A stretch of 18,461 bases of DNA from Gammaproteobacteria bacterium. GTDB lineage: Bacteria; Pseudomonadota; Gammaproteobacteria; Eutrophobiales; Eutrophobiaceae. The stretch is taken from NCBI GenBank assembly GCA_012270695.1, contig JAAXHV010000282.1, positions 1-18,461 of the forward strand, written 5' to 3'. Shown one piece after another: positions 1 to 6,977 of this stretch. The number at the start of each line of letters is the position of its first letter. Position 1 is the first letter of the stretch. Under the pieces are notes generated by a model that had not been told where the DNA came from, did no database searches, and was given only the letters and a program-made list of their open reading frames with translations. Position numbers and translations under genes: made by a program.

Positions 1-335
1 GCCACCAGCGTCTTGCCCTCGCCGGTGCGCATTTCCGCAATGTTCCCCCGGTGCAATACGATACCGCCCACCAGTTGAACGTCAAAATGCCGCATATTCA
101 GGGTTCTCTTGCCTGCCTCGCGTACCAGGGCAAATGCTTCCGGCAGGAGATCTTCCAGGGTCTCACCCTGCTCCCACCTGGATCTCAGTTCTGTGGTTTT
201 TTGCGGGAACTCGGCGTCCTGGAGCCTGGCAACGCCGGTCTCGAGTTCATTGATTCTCCCGACGGTCTTCTGCATGCTCTTCAGCACGCGCGTATTCCTA
301 CTGCCGAAGATCTTTGTGAAAACAGTTCTGATCAC
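1..335 (-). CDS. secA: SecA preprotein translocase ATPase, N-terminal part (runs off the window)
   Basis: SecA is the cytoplasmic motor ATPase that pushes unfolded preproteins through SecYEG. Only the first 111 codons are present; the rest lies beyond position 1. The visible protein keeps the family N-terminus (TKIFGSRN around residues 7-14), the conserved stretch PEAFALVREAGKR, then MRHFDVQLVGGIVLH and the Walker A region MRTGEGKT just before the window edge. The start is a GTG at 335-333. It is chosen because the N-terminus then aligns residue for residue with the E. coli SecA start, and an in-frame stop lies seven codons upstream (354-356). No good Shine-Dalgarno sequence precedes the GTG. 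Instead its first bases overlap the stop of a short upstream frame (GTGA). No secM-like gene is seen upstream. Identity is certain; the start is likely. Confidence 0.96.
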   Translation of the reverse strand, partial: MIRTVFTKIFGSRNTRVLKSMQKTVGRINELETGVARLQDAEFPQKTTELRSRWEQGETLEDLLPEAFALVREAGKRTLNMRHFDVQLVGGIVLHRGNIAEMRTGEGKTLV

Positions 336-386
336 GTGGACAATCCGGGCGCATCAAGCGCAGTCTGTTCTGCTGACATGGCAGAT

Positions 387-416
387 ATATTACCGTTACT
401 CATTGACGGCAAACAA
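387..416 (-). promoter_or_regulatory. possible sigma-70 type promoter for secA
   Basis: Read on the minus strand, TTGTTT (416-411) is followed after 18 bases by TAATAT (392-387). These resemble -35 and -10 hexamers and sit in the 197-base gap between the M23 gene and secA. Transcription would begin near 379-380, about 45 bases before the secA GTG. This rests on pattern matching alone; the -35 match is moderate and the spacer is one base longer than ideal. Confidence 0.35.
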
Positions 417-451
417 GTATCAGATGGCACCGAGCGACTTGGTGAGATACG

Positions 452-479
452 CGGGTTAACCCGTTCCGGTCGCGCGACC
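452..479. repeat. pair of adjacent 12-bp perfect palindromes upstream of secA
   Basis: CGGGTTAACCCG at 452-463 and GGTCGCGCGACC at 468-479 are both perfect 12-bp palindromes, separated by four bases. They lie in the gap between the M23 gene and secA, about 36 bases upstream of the proposed -35 element. They could be operator half-pairs or small hairpins in the read-through transcript. Neither is followed by a T-run on either strand, so a terminator is unlikely. Confidence 0.5.
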
Positions 480-532
480 TGCACCCCTGGAAGAGTGGGC
501 TGATTAACTCGGAACGACAAAAAAATAAAGAA

Positions 533-1417
533 TTACTGCAAAGAAATATGGCTGCTGGGGTTGACGTGCCGGCCGCCTCTGAGAACCTCGAAATGAACAT
601 GCGCGCCCGTACTGCGCCCGGAACTGCCCATTGTGGCAATCACTTCACCTTTCTCAACTTTTTCACCGACGCTGACAAGGTTTGTCTTGTTATGTGCATA
701 CCTGGTCACATAACCGTTACCATGGCTGATCTCAACCAGGTTGCCATAGCCCTGGTTCGGGCCCGACCAGGTTACGATGCCTGAGGCGACGGAGGTAACC
801 GGCATTCCGGATCGCCCGGCTAAATCAACCCCGAGGTGAAATTCTTTCTTACCGGATATCGGGTCTGCCCGATAGCCGAATAATGATGAAACCCAGCCGC
901 CTTCGGCAGGGTTGCCTAACGGCCGGATCTGGTCCTGCAGGCTTCTTTCCATCAGCATGGTTTCCAAGGCTGATAATTTATCCTGACGGTCTTCCAGAGC
1001 CTGCTCCAGTTGATTGAGGGAAATGAGAAAATCAAAATCCGACGAGCCCTGTGTATCGTTGCTGACCATTGTATGGGGGCCGCCGATTCCCGGTGGATTC
1101 TCAACGTCGAATTCCATGTCGTCCACAGACGCCATCCTGGCAAGCCGGGCGCCCAGCGCATCCAACCTCATAACGTGGCTCTGTAACAAGCTCAGTCGGC
1201 CCACCATTGCATTCAAGGCTGTATCGGTATCTGCCTTCACGTCCTCAAGAGCCTGTAATTCACCCTCGGTGATGCGTTTCTCCAGATAAATACTGCCTTG
1301 ATTAAAAAGATAAGCGGCAAGTGCGGCAATCAGTACCAATACAACAGTACAAGCCCAAAGACTCAGAGACAGCCTCAGGGCCTTCCTTCTCTCATTCAGA
1401 AAGATTATGATCTTCAT
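533..1417 (-). CDS. M23 (LytM-type) metallopeptidase, membrane-anchored
   Basis: Predicted zinc-dependent peptidoglycan endopeptidase, or an activator of such activity, of 294 residues. The N-terminus is short, basic and cytoplasmic, followed by one membrane segment (about residues 17-38) that should place the rest in the periplasm. Residues about 45-165 are helical and charged, probably coiled coil in parts. The C-terminal M23 domain (about 175-290) keeps the zinc and catalytic residues: H194 and D198 in HLGVD, H242 in YAH, and H273 and H275 in HVHFEV. It therefore looks enzymatically intact, unlike degenerate EnvC/NlpD-type LytM domains. A gene of this type between the DUF721 gene and secA is a familiar arrangement in gamma- and betaproteobacteria. 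The ATG at 1417 is only 28 bases from the divergent dciA start. Substrate and partner are not known from the sequence. Confidence 0.9.
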   Translation of the reverse strand: MKIIIFLNERRKALRLSLSLWACTVVLVLIAALAAYLFNQGSIYLEKRITEGELQALEDVKADTDTALNAMVGRLSLLQSHVMRLDALGARLARMASVDDMEFDVENPPGIGGPHTMVSNDTQGSSDFDFLISLNQLEQALEDRQDKLSALETMLMERSLQDQIRPLGNPAEGGWVSSLFGYRADPISGKKEFHLGVDLAGRSGMPVTSVASGIVTWSGPNQGYGNLVEISHGNGYVTRYAHNKTNLVSVGEKVEKGEVIATMGSSGRSTGAHVHFEVLRGGRHVNPSSHISLQ

Positions 1418-1445
1418 TTGTCATAATCCGATTGTTTTTCAGATA

Positions 1446-1937
1446 ATGATAACCCGAACCCCAGCACAAATCCGTACGATATCAGACTTTCTTGCTTCCT
1501 CTGACAGGCTGTCACGGATTTGTGATCATATCGGAAAAATCAATGAACTACAAGTCATACTGTATAAATATCTCGAATACCCGTTGAATAACCACGTCAC
1601 AGTTGCTGATTATCAGAAGAAAACTCTTGTTTTACATACGGATAGCGCTGCCTGGGCGGCCAAATTACGCTACAGGACTCCTGCTGTGCTCAAAGTTTTC
1701 AAAAACGATCTTCCGGGAATCCGGACAATCCGCATCAAGGTAGTGCCTTCTGCCCCGCTGAACCAGGCCTCGCACCAGGCAGAACAGATCACCCCTGAGA
1801 CTGCCTGTGCTATTCGCCAGATGGCTGATAAAATCGAGGACACGGCACTTCGGTCCGCCTTGTACAGCATAGCTGAAAATGCTTTGACAGCAACACCGTC
1901 ATCTCAATCCCATGGAAGCAAGCGACCGGATATATGA
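1446..1937 (+). CDS. dciA: DciA/DUF721 family protein, probable replicative helicase loader/operator
   Basis: This 163-residue protein is the only plus-strand gene in the window. It matches the DUF721 family, now named DciA, which loads or regulates the replicative helicase DnaB in bacteria lacking DnaC or DnaI. The visible family pattern is a compact N-terminal domain (about residues 10-105) with L-x-L-HTDSAAWAAKLRYRTPAVL and a following basic strand ending IRIKVVPSAP, then a polar tail with a short helical segment (about 120-150). The family assignment comes from this pattern and from the location between lpxC and the M23 gene/secA. The start is taken at ATG 1446; an in-frame ATG at 1407 would add 13 residues and overlap the divergent M23 start. 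Neither has a good ribosome site. The last 39 bases overlap the 3' end of lpxC on the other strand. Confidence 0.78.
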   Translation: MITRTPAQIRTISDFLASSDRLSRICDHIGKINELQVILYKYLEYPLNNHVTVADYQKKTLVLHTDSAAWAAKLRYRTPAVLKVFKNDLPGIRTIRIKVVPSAPLNQASHQAEQITPETACAIRQMADKIEDTALRSALYSIAENALTATPSSQSHGSKRPDI

Positions 1938-2819
1938 AACCGATGCTGCGACTTCTTCTCCGAAATTGACGATTTCCCAGACCTCCCGGGTGAGGGTCAA
2001 TTTACGCAATAGCTGGTTATTGAGTTCGTGCCCGGATTTATATCCCTCGTATGAACCGATCAGGTTATGACCCAGGAGATACAAATCGCCTATTGCATCA
2101 AGAATCTTATGCCTGACACACTCATCCTGGTAGCGCAAGCCTTCTTCATTGACAACCTGTTCGTTGCCAACAACGATCGCATTGTCCAGGCTTCCACCCA
2201 GGATAAGATTCTTCTTCCGCAAAAAATCAAAATCCTTCATAAAGCCGAAGGTCCTGGCCCGGCAGACTTCCTTGACAAATGACGTGGTAGAAAAATCAAC
2301 TTCAGCACGGCAGTGCCGGTCCTGAAAAACCGGATGATCGAACTGGATGGTAAAGCCGACCTTGAATCCGTCATAAGGTTCAAGCATTGCCCATTTATCG
2401 CCGTCTTCAACACGTAATACCTTTTTTATCCGGAGAAAACACTTTTCTTCATCCTGTTCCTGTACCCCTGCAGATTGGATTAAAAAAACAAAAGGACCGG
2501 CACTGCCGTCCATAATCGGCACCTCTTCCGCGCTCACGTCAATATAGGCATTATCGATACTGAAACCGGCAAGAGCCGACAGCAGGTGTTCTACCGTGGA
2601 AATACTGACACCGTCTTTTTCCAGTGTGGTAGATAACTGGGTACTACCTACGTTGGCCATGTGTGCAGGAATGTTCGCAGGGGGATCCTGGTCAACCCGG
2701 CGGAAGATGATACCCGTGTTTACCGTTGCCGGACGTATGGTAATGCTGGCCTTCTTTCCCGTATGCAGACCTACCCCCTGCGCCCGGATCGCATTTTTGA
2801 GTGTGCGCTGTTTAATCAC
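1899..2819 (-). CDS. lpxC: UDP-3-O-acyl-N-acetylglucosamine deacetylase LpxC
   Basis: LpxC is the zinc-dependent deacetylase that makes the first committed step of lipid A synthesis, acting in the cytoplasm. The 306-residue length is normal. The zinc and catalytic residues are present: E77 and H78 in STVEHL, H237 and D241 in HKILD, and H264 in KSGHELNN. The start is GTG 2819, which gives the family N-terminus MIKQRTLKNA. The C-terminal tail after about residue 285 diverges from E. coli, as is usual for FtsH-recognised tails. Only one base separates the ftsZ stop from this GTG, so lpxC should be translated from the dcw transcript. An AGGAGG (2833-2838) inside the ftsZ end is 13 bases away, and a weaker AGGTAG is closer. 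The 3' end overlaps convergent dciA, and no terminator hairpin with a T-run was seen. Confidence 0.98.
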   Translation of the reverse strand: MIKQRTLKNAIRAQGVGLHTGKKASITIRPATVNTGIIFRRVDQDPPANIPAHMANVGSTQLSTTLEKDGVSISTVEHLLSALAGFSIDNAYIDVSAEEVPIMDGSAGPFVFLIQSAGVQEQDEEKCFLRIKKVLRVEDGDKWAMLEPYDGFKVGFTIQFDHPVFQDRHCRAEVDFSTTSFVKEVCRARTFGFMKDFDFLRKKNLILGGSLDNAIVVGNEQVVNEEGLRYQDECVRHKILDAIGDLYLLGHNLIGSYEGYKSGHELNNQLLRKLTLTREVWEIVNFGEEVAASVSYIRSLASMGLR

Positions 2820-2820
2820 A

Positions 2821-3963
2821 CTAATCTACCTGCCTCCTGAGAAAAGCAGGAATCTCAAGGTAATCAGGATCATCTCTAAGGGGAGCCATTTCACCATTGC
2901 CGGCTTTCTTACGAATTACTGTGGGACGCTCAAGTTTATCATAATCCACGTTAGCGGCACTATCTGCATTCGATGCCACCAGTTTCGGCCGTGTCATATC
3001 TCCTCCGGGTGGAACGAGCCCGGTCGCGATGATCGTAACCCATAATTCACCGCTCAGTTCAGGGTTGAGAACGGTTCCAATGACTACTGTTGCCTCATCA
3101 GCGGCAACAGTCCTGATGATATTCCCCACTTCATTAAATTCGCCTATGCAAAAATCCATTCCGCCAGTGATATTCGCCAGTATGCCTTTGGCCCCGGACA
3201 GGTCAATGTGTTCCAGTAACGGACTGCTTATGGCAGCCTCCGTCGCAACCCTGGCGCGGTCCTCGCCCTGGGCTTTCCCGGAACCCATCATCGCCATACC
3301 CATTTCTCCCATCACGGTTTTGACATCGGCAAAGTCAACATTGATCAGGCCCTGACAGGTAATTACCTGGGCGATACCCTGGACCGCGCCAAGCAGCACA
3401 TCATCGGCAGCTTCAAACGCATTCATCAGGGGCACGTCCGAACCTAATACGTCCACCAGTTTGTCGTTCGGGACAGTAATCAGCGAATCAACATACTGGC
3501 TGAGGTCGCGGATACCGCTGTTCGCAACATCGGTGCGTTTTCTGCCTTCAAAGGCGAACGGTTTGGTAACCACCGCCACGGTCAGGATACCCATTTCCTT
3601 TGCCACCTGGGCAACTATGGGCGCCGCACCCGTGCCAGTGCCACCACCCATTCCGGCAGTAATGAATACCATGTCCGCGCCATCAAGGACATCCATAATT
3701 ATGTCTCTGTCCTCCAATGCGGACTGGCGCCCGACTTCCGGGTCCGCGCCGGCGCCCAAACCATGGGTAATGCCTTGGCCGAGTTGTATGATATTTTTCG
3801 CCTCTGAGGCTTTCAATGCCTGGGCATCCGTATTGGCAGAAATGAAATCAACACCCTCAATCTCAGCCTTCAGCATGTGGTTAATGGCATTTCCGCCGCC
3901 GCCACCAACCCCGATCACTTTGATTATCGCCGCTTGATTTGCGGCATCGACTAGTTCGAACAT
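2821..3963 (-). CDS. ftsZ: Cell division protein FtsZ
   Basis: Tubulin-like GTPase that forms the Z-ring. It has 380 residues: the GTPase domain with glycine-rich VIGVGGGGGNA (16-26) and the tubulin signature GGGTGTG (106-112); the T7 synergy loop NVDFADV (208-214), whose D210 and D213 activate GTP in the neighbouring subunit; a short linker (about 322-364); and the C-terminal peptide DYLEIPAFLRRQVD that binds FtsA. Several normally near-invariant positions differ: the RPG before the T7 loop reads CQG (residues 203-205), AANDVL reads AADDVL (185-190), and the usual basic residue in GELRVT is W308. The frame is intact and all GTP-binding motifs remain. The start is ATG 3963 with a strong GGAGGA (3971-3976) seven bases upstream. 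It follows ftsA by 32 bases. Confidence 0.99.
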   Translation of the reverse strand: MFELVDAANQAAIIKVIGVGGGGGNAINHMLKAEIEGVDFISANTDAQALKASEAKNIIQLGQGITHGLGAGADPEVGRQSALEDRDIIMDVLDGADMVFITAGMGGGTGTGAAPIVAQVAKEMGILTVAVVTKPFAFEGRKRTDVANSGIRDLSQYVDSLITVPNDKLVDVLGSDVPLMNAFEAADDVLLGAVQGIAQVITCQGLINVDFADVKTVMGEMGMAMMGSGKAQGEDRARVATEAAISSPLLEHIDLSGAKGILANITGGMDFCIGEFNEVGNIIRTVAADEATVVIGTVLNPELSGELWVTIIATGLVPPGGDMTRPKLVASNADSAANVDYDKLERPTVIRKKAGNGEMAPLRDDPDYLEIPAFLRRQVD

Positions 3964-3970
3964 ATTATCT

Positions 3971-3976
3971 TCCTCC
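3971..3976 (-). promoter_or_regulatory. strong Shine-Dalgarno site of ftsZ
   Basis: GGAGGA on the minus strand lies seven bases from the ATG at 3963. It is one of the clearest ribosome sites in the window. It fits the high FtsZ level relative to FtsA that is known in other bacteria; that link is inference. Confidence 0.75.
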
Positions 3977-3995
3977 AGGAATTTAAGAAAATTTG

Positions 3996-5216
3996 TTAAA
4001 CGCTACCTTGAAACCAACTCTTCATTCGAGCCCAGATACCGGACGACCTGGGATCAATACGCCTTATGGGGGTGCGATCCTGCTGTTGGCGCAGGCCGTA
4101 CAGCAATAACCCTACGCCGGTTGCATAGATCGGATTCTCGACCAGCTCAACCAGGCCACTGACATACTGTGGCGTTCCCACCCTGACGGGCAGATGAAAA
4201 ACTTCTTCAGCCAATTCGACTACGCCCTGCATATTGGAACTGCCTCCTGTCAGGACTATGCCGGCCACGATCAGCCTTTCATAACCGCTTCGTCTCAATT
4301 CCGCCTGCACCAGGGAAAACAACTCTTCATAGCGGGGTTCGACGACTTCCGCCAGTGTCTGCCTGGACATCCGGCGCCCCGGACGGTTGCCGACACTGGG
4401 GACTTCCACAGTCTCGTCGGAGTTAGCCAGTTGCGCCAACGCGCAGGCGTGTTCGACCTTAATCTCTTCGGCACTTTCTGTAGGTGTGCGTAAGGCAACG
4501 GCAATGTCGTTGGTAACCTGGTCGCCCGCTATGGGAATGACTGCGGTATGGCTGATCGCGCCATTGGTAAAAACGGCCAGGTCGGTGGTACCGCCGCCGA
4601 TATCCACCAGGCAGACGCCCAGGTCTTTTTCATCTTGCGTCAGCACCGAATAGCTCGACGCCAATTGCTCCAGGACAATATCGTCTGCTTCGAGGCCGCA
4701 GCGGCGCACACACTTGATGATATTCTGCGCCGCGCTGACCGCGCCGGTCACTATGTGTACCTTCGCTTCCAGCCTCACACCGGACATGCCTATGGGCTCC
4801 TTGATACCTTCCTGGCCGTCGATAATGAAATCCCGAGGGACAATATGCAGTATCTTCTGGTCTGCCGGTATGGCAACAGCCCGCGCTGCGTCGATGACTC
4901 TTTCGATATCGCCGGCCGCCACTTCATTGTCGCGGATCGCGACAATTCCATGGGAATTCAGGCTGCGAATATGGTTGCCGGCAATCCCCGTGAATACTGC
5001 ATAGATATTGCAACCCGCCATCAACTCAGCCTCCTGTATGGCGCTCTGGATGGTCTGCACCGTCGACTCGATATTGACTACCACCCCTTTCTTCAAGCCA
5101 CGGGACCGGCACGAGCCCAGGCCGATGATTTCGATCTTGTTATCCTCGGTTACTTCTGCAACTATCGAGACGACTTTGGAGGTCCCGATATCAAGCCCAA
5201 CAATTAAATTAGTCAT
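3996..5216 (-). CDS. ftsA: Cell division protein FtsA
   Basis: Actin-like ATPase that tethers FtsZ filaments to the inner membrane and recruits later divisome proteins. The 406-residue protein shows the actin fold signatures: phosphate-1 loop GLDIGTSKVV (7-16), phosphate-2 loop LVDIGGGTTDLAVF (about 203-216) and the adenosine motif LTGGSSNMQGV (about 323-333). The SHS2/1C subdomain lies at about residues 85-165. The C-terminus IWARMKSWFQGSV is a short amphipathic helix matching the known membrane-targeting sequence. ATG 5216 is preceded by GAGGGG at short spacing. The gene is 29 bases after ftsQ and 32 before ftsZ, the classic ftsQAZ set. Confidence 0.98.
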   Translation of the reverse strand: MTNLIVGLDIGTSKVVSIVAEVTEDNKIEIIGLGSCRSRGLKKGVVVNIESTVQTIQSAIQEAELMAGCNIYAVFTGIAGNHIRSLNSHGIVAIRDNEVAAGDIERVIDAARAVAIPADQKILHIVPRDFIIDGQEGIKEPIGMSGVRLEAKVHIVTGAVSAAQNIIKCVRRCGLEADDIVLEQLASSYSVLTQDEKDLGVCLVDIGGGTTDLAVFTNGAISHTAVIPIAGDQVTNDIAVALRTPTESAEEIKVEHACALAQLANSDETVEVPSVGNRPGRRMSRQTLAEVVEPRYEELFSLVQAELRRSGYERLIVAGIVLTGGSSNMQGVVELAEEVFHLPVRVGTPQYVSGLVELVENPIYATGVGLLLYGLRQQQDRTPIRRIDPRSSGIWARMKSWFQGSV

Positions 5217-5245
5217 AGCCCCTCACTCGAAAACAATAGTTAAAG

Positions 5246-6013
5246 CTAGCCCGTTGTCCATTTGACCGCAAACCCGTTGGTGTATCTCATATCAACCGAT
5301 TTTGCTTGTAACAAGCTGTCAGCCTGGTAGGGCACTGCAAAACTGAAAAATCGTTTAAACCTGGCTTCCACATCCTTTCTCCCCAGCAAGACAACCGGAC
5401 CGTCCGCCAATTTGAATTGCCAGGCCCTCCTTTCCGTCAGTACCAGCATTTCGACTTCCATATCCCAGCGCTTTAATTCCGTTTTCAGGAGTTTGTATTT
5501 CTCCAATACCGCCTCTTCACTGCTCTGCGGCCCGCTCAGAAACGGCAGTCCCGGAGGGAAGGACGCCTCCTCAGGCGAGAAAACAGCTGCCTCGGCGCTG
5601 ATCAGTGCGTTACTGCCCCATAGAGCCACAGGTTCATGTTCTGTTATAAAAATCATCAGGCTGTCCGGCCACACCCGTCTGATGGCGACCTCATTGATCC
5701 ACGCTTCTTTCAGTAATTCCCGCTTAACGCCGGCGATGTTCACGGTAACAAAACCGCCCCGGATGATATTCGCTGCCTTTTTTTCCAGTTCAGCCGGAGA
5801 CAGGTGTACAAAACGACCGGCAACCTGCACGCTTTTAACAGGCATAATTTCCGACCAGGGAATTCCAGACCAGAGATACAGCGCCAGTCCGACACATGCT
5901 GCAACGATCAATATCCTGAGCAGGTGTTTTTTCGAATGCTTAACCTGCATTTCTACCAGGTCGCCGGTTGCTATCGGGTCCATGGTAAGTCGTCTATCCT
6001 GGTGATTTGTCAT
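5246..6013 (-). CDS. ftsQ: Cell division protein FtsQ
   Basis: Bitopic inner-membrane divisome protein that links cytoplasmic FtsA/FtsZ-stage proteins to the periplasmic FtsB/FtsL and FtsW/FtsI complex. The 255-residue protein has a cytoplasmic tail (1-30), one membrane span (about 31-48), a POTRA domain starting at VKSVQVAGRF (about 59-127) with the typical W-P-D-S-L-x-I-x-I-x-E-H-x-P pattern at its end, and the beta domain to about residue 245. The ATG at 6013 shares four bases with the ddl stop (ATGA) and has GGAGG four bases upstream. Length and order are as expected. A later in-frame ATG at codon 11 is possible but less well placed. Confidence 0.95.
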   Translation of the reverse strand: MTNHQDRRLTMDPIATGDLVEMQVKHSKKHLLRILIVAACVGLALYLWSGIPWSEIMPVKSVQVAGRFVHLSPAELEKKAANIIRGGFVTVNIAGVKRELLKEAWINEVAIRRVWPDSLMIFITEHEPVALWGSNALISAEAAVFSPEEASFPPGLPFLSGPQSSEEAVLEKYKLLKTELKRWDMEVEMLVLTERRAWQFKLADGPVVLLGRKDVEARFKRFFSFAVPYQADSLLQAKSVDMRYTNGFAVKWTTG

Positions 6014-6966
6014 CGCGCCTCCAGGTCACCAGGTTGTTTCACCGGCATACTCGTATCAAGCACTTGCATGACCAGGCTGTCGAAGTCCACACCTGTTTGC
6101 CGGGCGGCCATGGGTACCAGGCTGTGGCTGGTCATGCCGGGGACCGTATTGACGTCGATCAGACTCGGCCGGCCGTACTCATCCAGCAAAAAATCAACCC
6201 TGCCCCAGCCGCTTGCGCCGATTGAATCGAACGCCTGCAGCGCCAGGGCGGCCATCTCCGCTTCGCTCTCCTGCGCGAGGCCGCAGGGGCAGAGATAGCG
6301 GGTGGTATCGTCCAGGTACTTCGCCTGGTAATCGTAGAAATCCCGGTCCGTTTCTATCTTGATCGCCGGTAGCGCGCGGCCGTTCAATATACCCACAGTG
6401 TAATCACCGCCCGACAGCCACCGCTCGCAGAGGACTTCGTTATCGTAGCTGACGGCATTCAGCCAGGCCTCCCGCAACCCCTCCTCGGCCACCACCTTGG
6501 CAGCGCCGACGCTGGAACCTTCATGCACCGGTTTCATCATCAGCGGGAACTCCAACTCTCGCGCTGCACTGTACAGGTCTTGTTCGCAACGGATGAGTTT
6601 GAACTCGGGGGTCGGCAAGCCCAGGTTTTGCCAGATCCACTTGCATCTCACCTTGTCCATGGACAGGGCCGAGCCCAGTACGCGGCTCCCCGTGTAGGGC
6701 AGGTCGAGGGACTCCAGGGCGCCCTGGATGACGCCGTCTTCACCGCCGCGCCCATGCAGCGCGTTGAACACCCGATCGAAACCACCTGTGACCAGGTCGT
6801 TCACCACCGTTTCACCCGCGTCGATTTCCCATGCATCCACCCCCTGGCGGCGCAGGGCTGACAGGATCGCAGCGCCCGTTTGCAGGGATATTTCCCGCTC
6901 TGCCGAACGGCCTCCCATCAACACGGCAACCTTGCCGTAGTGCCTGTTTTTCGTGTGCTTGTCCAA
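6010..6966 (-). CDS. ddl: D-alanine--D-alanine ligase
   Basis: ATP-grasp ligase that joins two D-Ala for the peptidoglycan pentapeptide, in the cytoplasm. The 318-residue protein (DdlB type by context) shows GGRSAEREISL with the N-terminal catalytic Glu (E23), HGRGGEDG (71-78), KPVHEGSSVG (145-154), FYDYQAKY (210-217), GWGRVDF with Mg ligand D258, and VNTVPGMTSHSLVPMAARQ. The Mg-binding Glu of the usual EVNT/EANT motif is Asp here (D271), a conservative but uncommon change. The start is TTG 6966: no ATG lies between it and the conserved KVAVLMGG, and AGG at 6974-6976 is seven bases upstream. It is 11 bases after murB and overlaps ftsQ by ATGA. Confidence 0.97.
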   Translation of the reverse strand: MDKHTKNRHYGKVAVLMGGRSAEREISLQTGAAILSALRRQGVDAWEIDAGETVVNDLVTGGFDRVFNALHGRGGEDGVIQGALESLDLPYTGSRVLGSALSMDKVRCKWIWQNLGLPTPEFKLIRCEQDLYSAARELEFPLMMKPVHEGSSVGAAKVVAEEGLREAWLNAVSYDNEVLCERWLSGGDYTVGILNGRALPAIKIETDRDFYDYQAKYLDDTTRYLCPCGLAQESEAEMAALALQAFDSIGASGWGRVDFLLDEYGRPSLIDVNTVPGMTSHSLVPMAARQTGVDFDSLVMQVLDTSMPVKQPGDLEAR

Positions 6967-6977
6967 ATCCGTACCTG

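Noticed and set aside
332..520. A 62-codon minus-strand frame upstream of secA as a SecM-type arrest peptide gene
   Set aside because: Its far start is a TTG without a ribosome site. It has no hydrophobic signal segment and no RAGP/RAPP-like arrest motif. Only the short 3' part is kept as a weak leader idea.
505..532. T-rich stretch just after the M23 stop as an intrinsic terminator
   Set aside because: The T-run is present on the minus strand but no GC-rich hairpin precedes it.
4548..5207. Long plus-strand open frame (219 codons) inside ftsA
   Set aside because: It lies antisense to a clear FtsA, shows no family pattern and no ribosome site.
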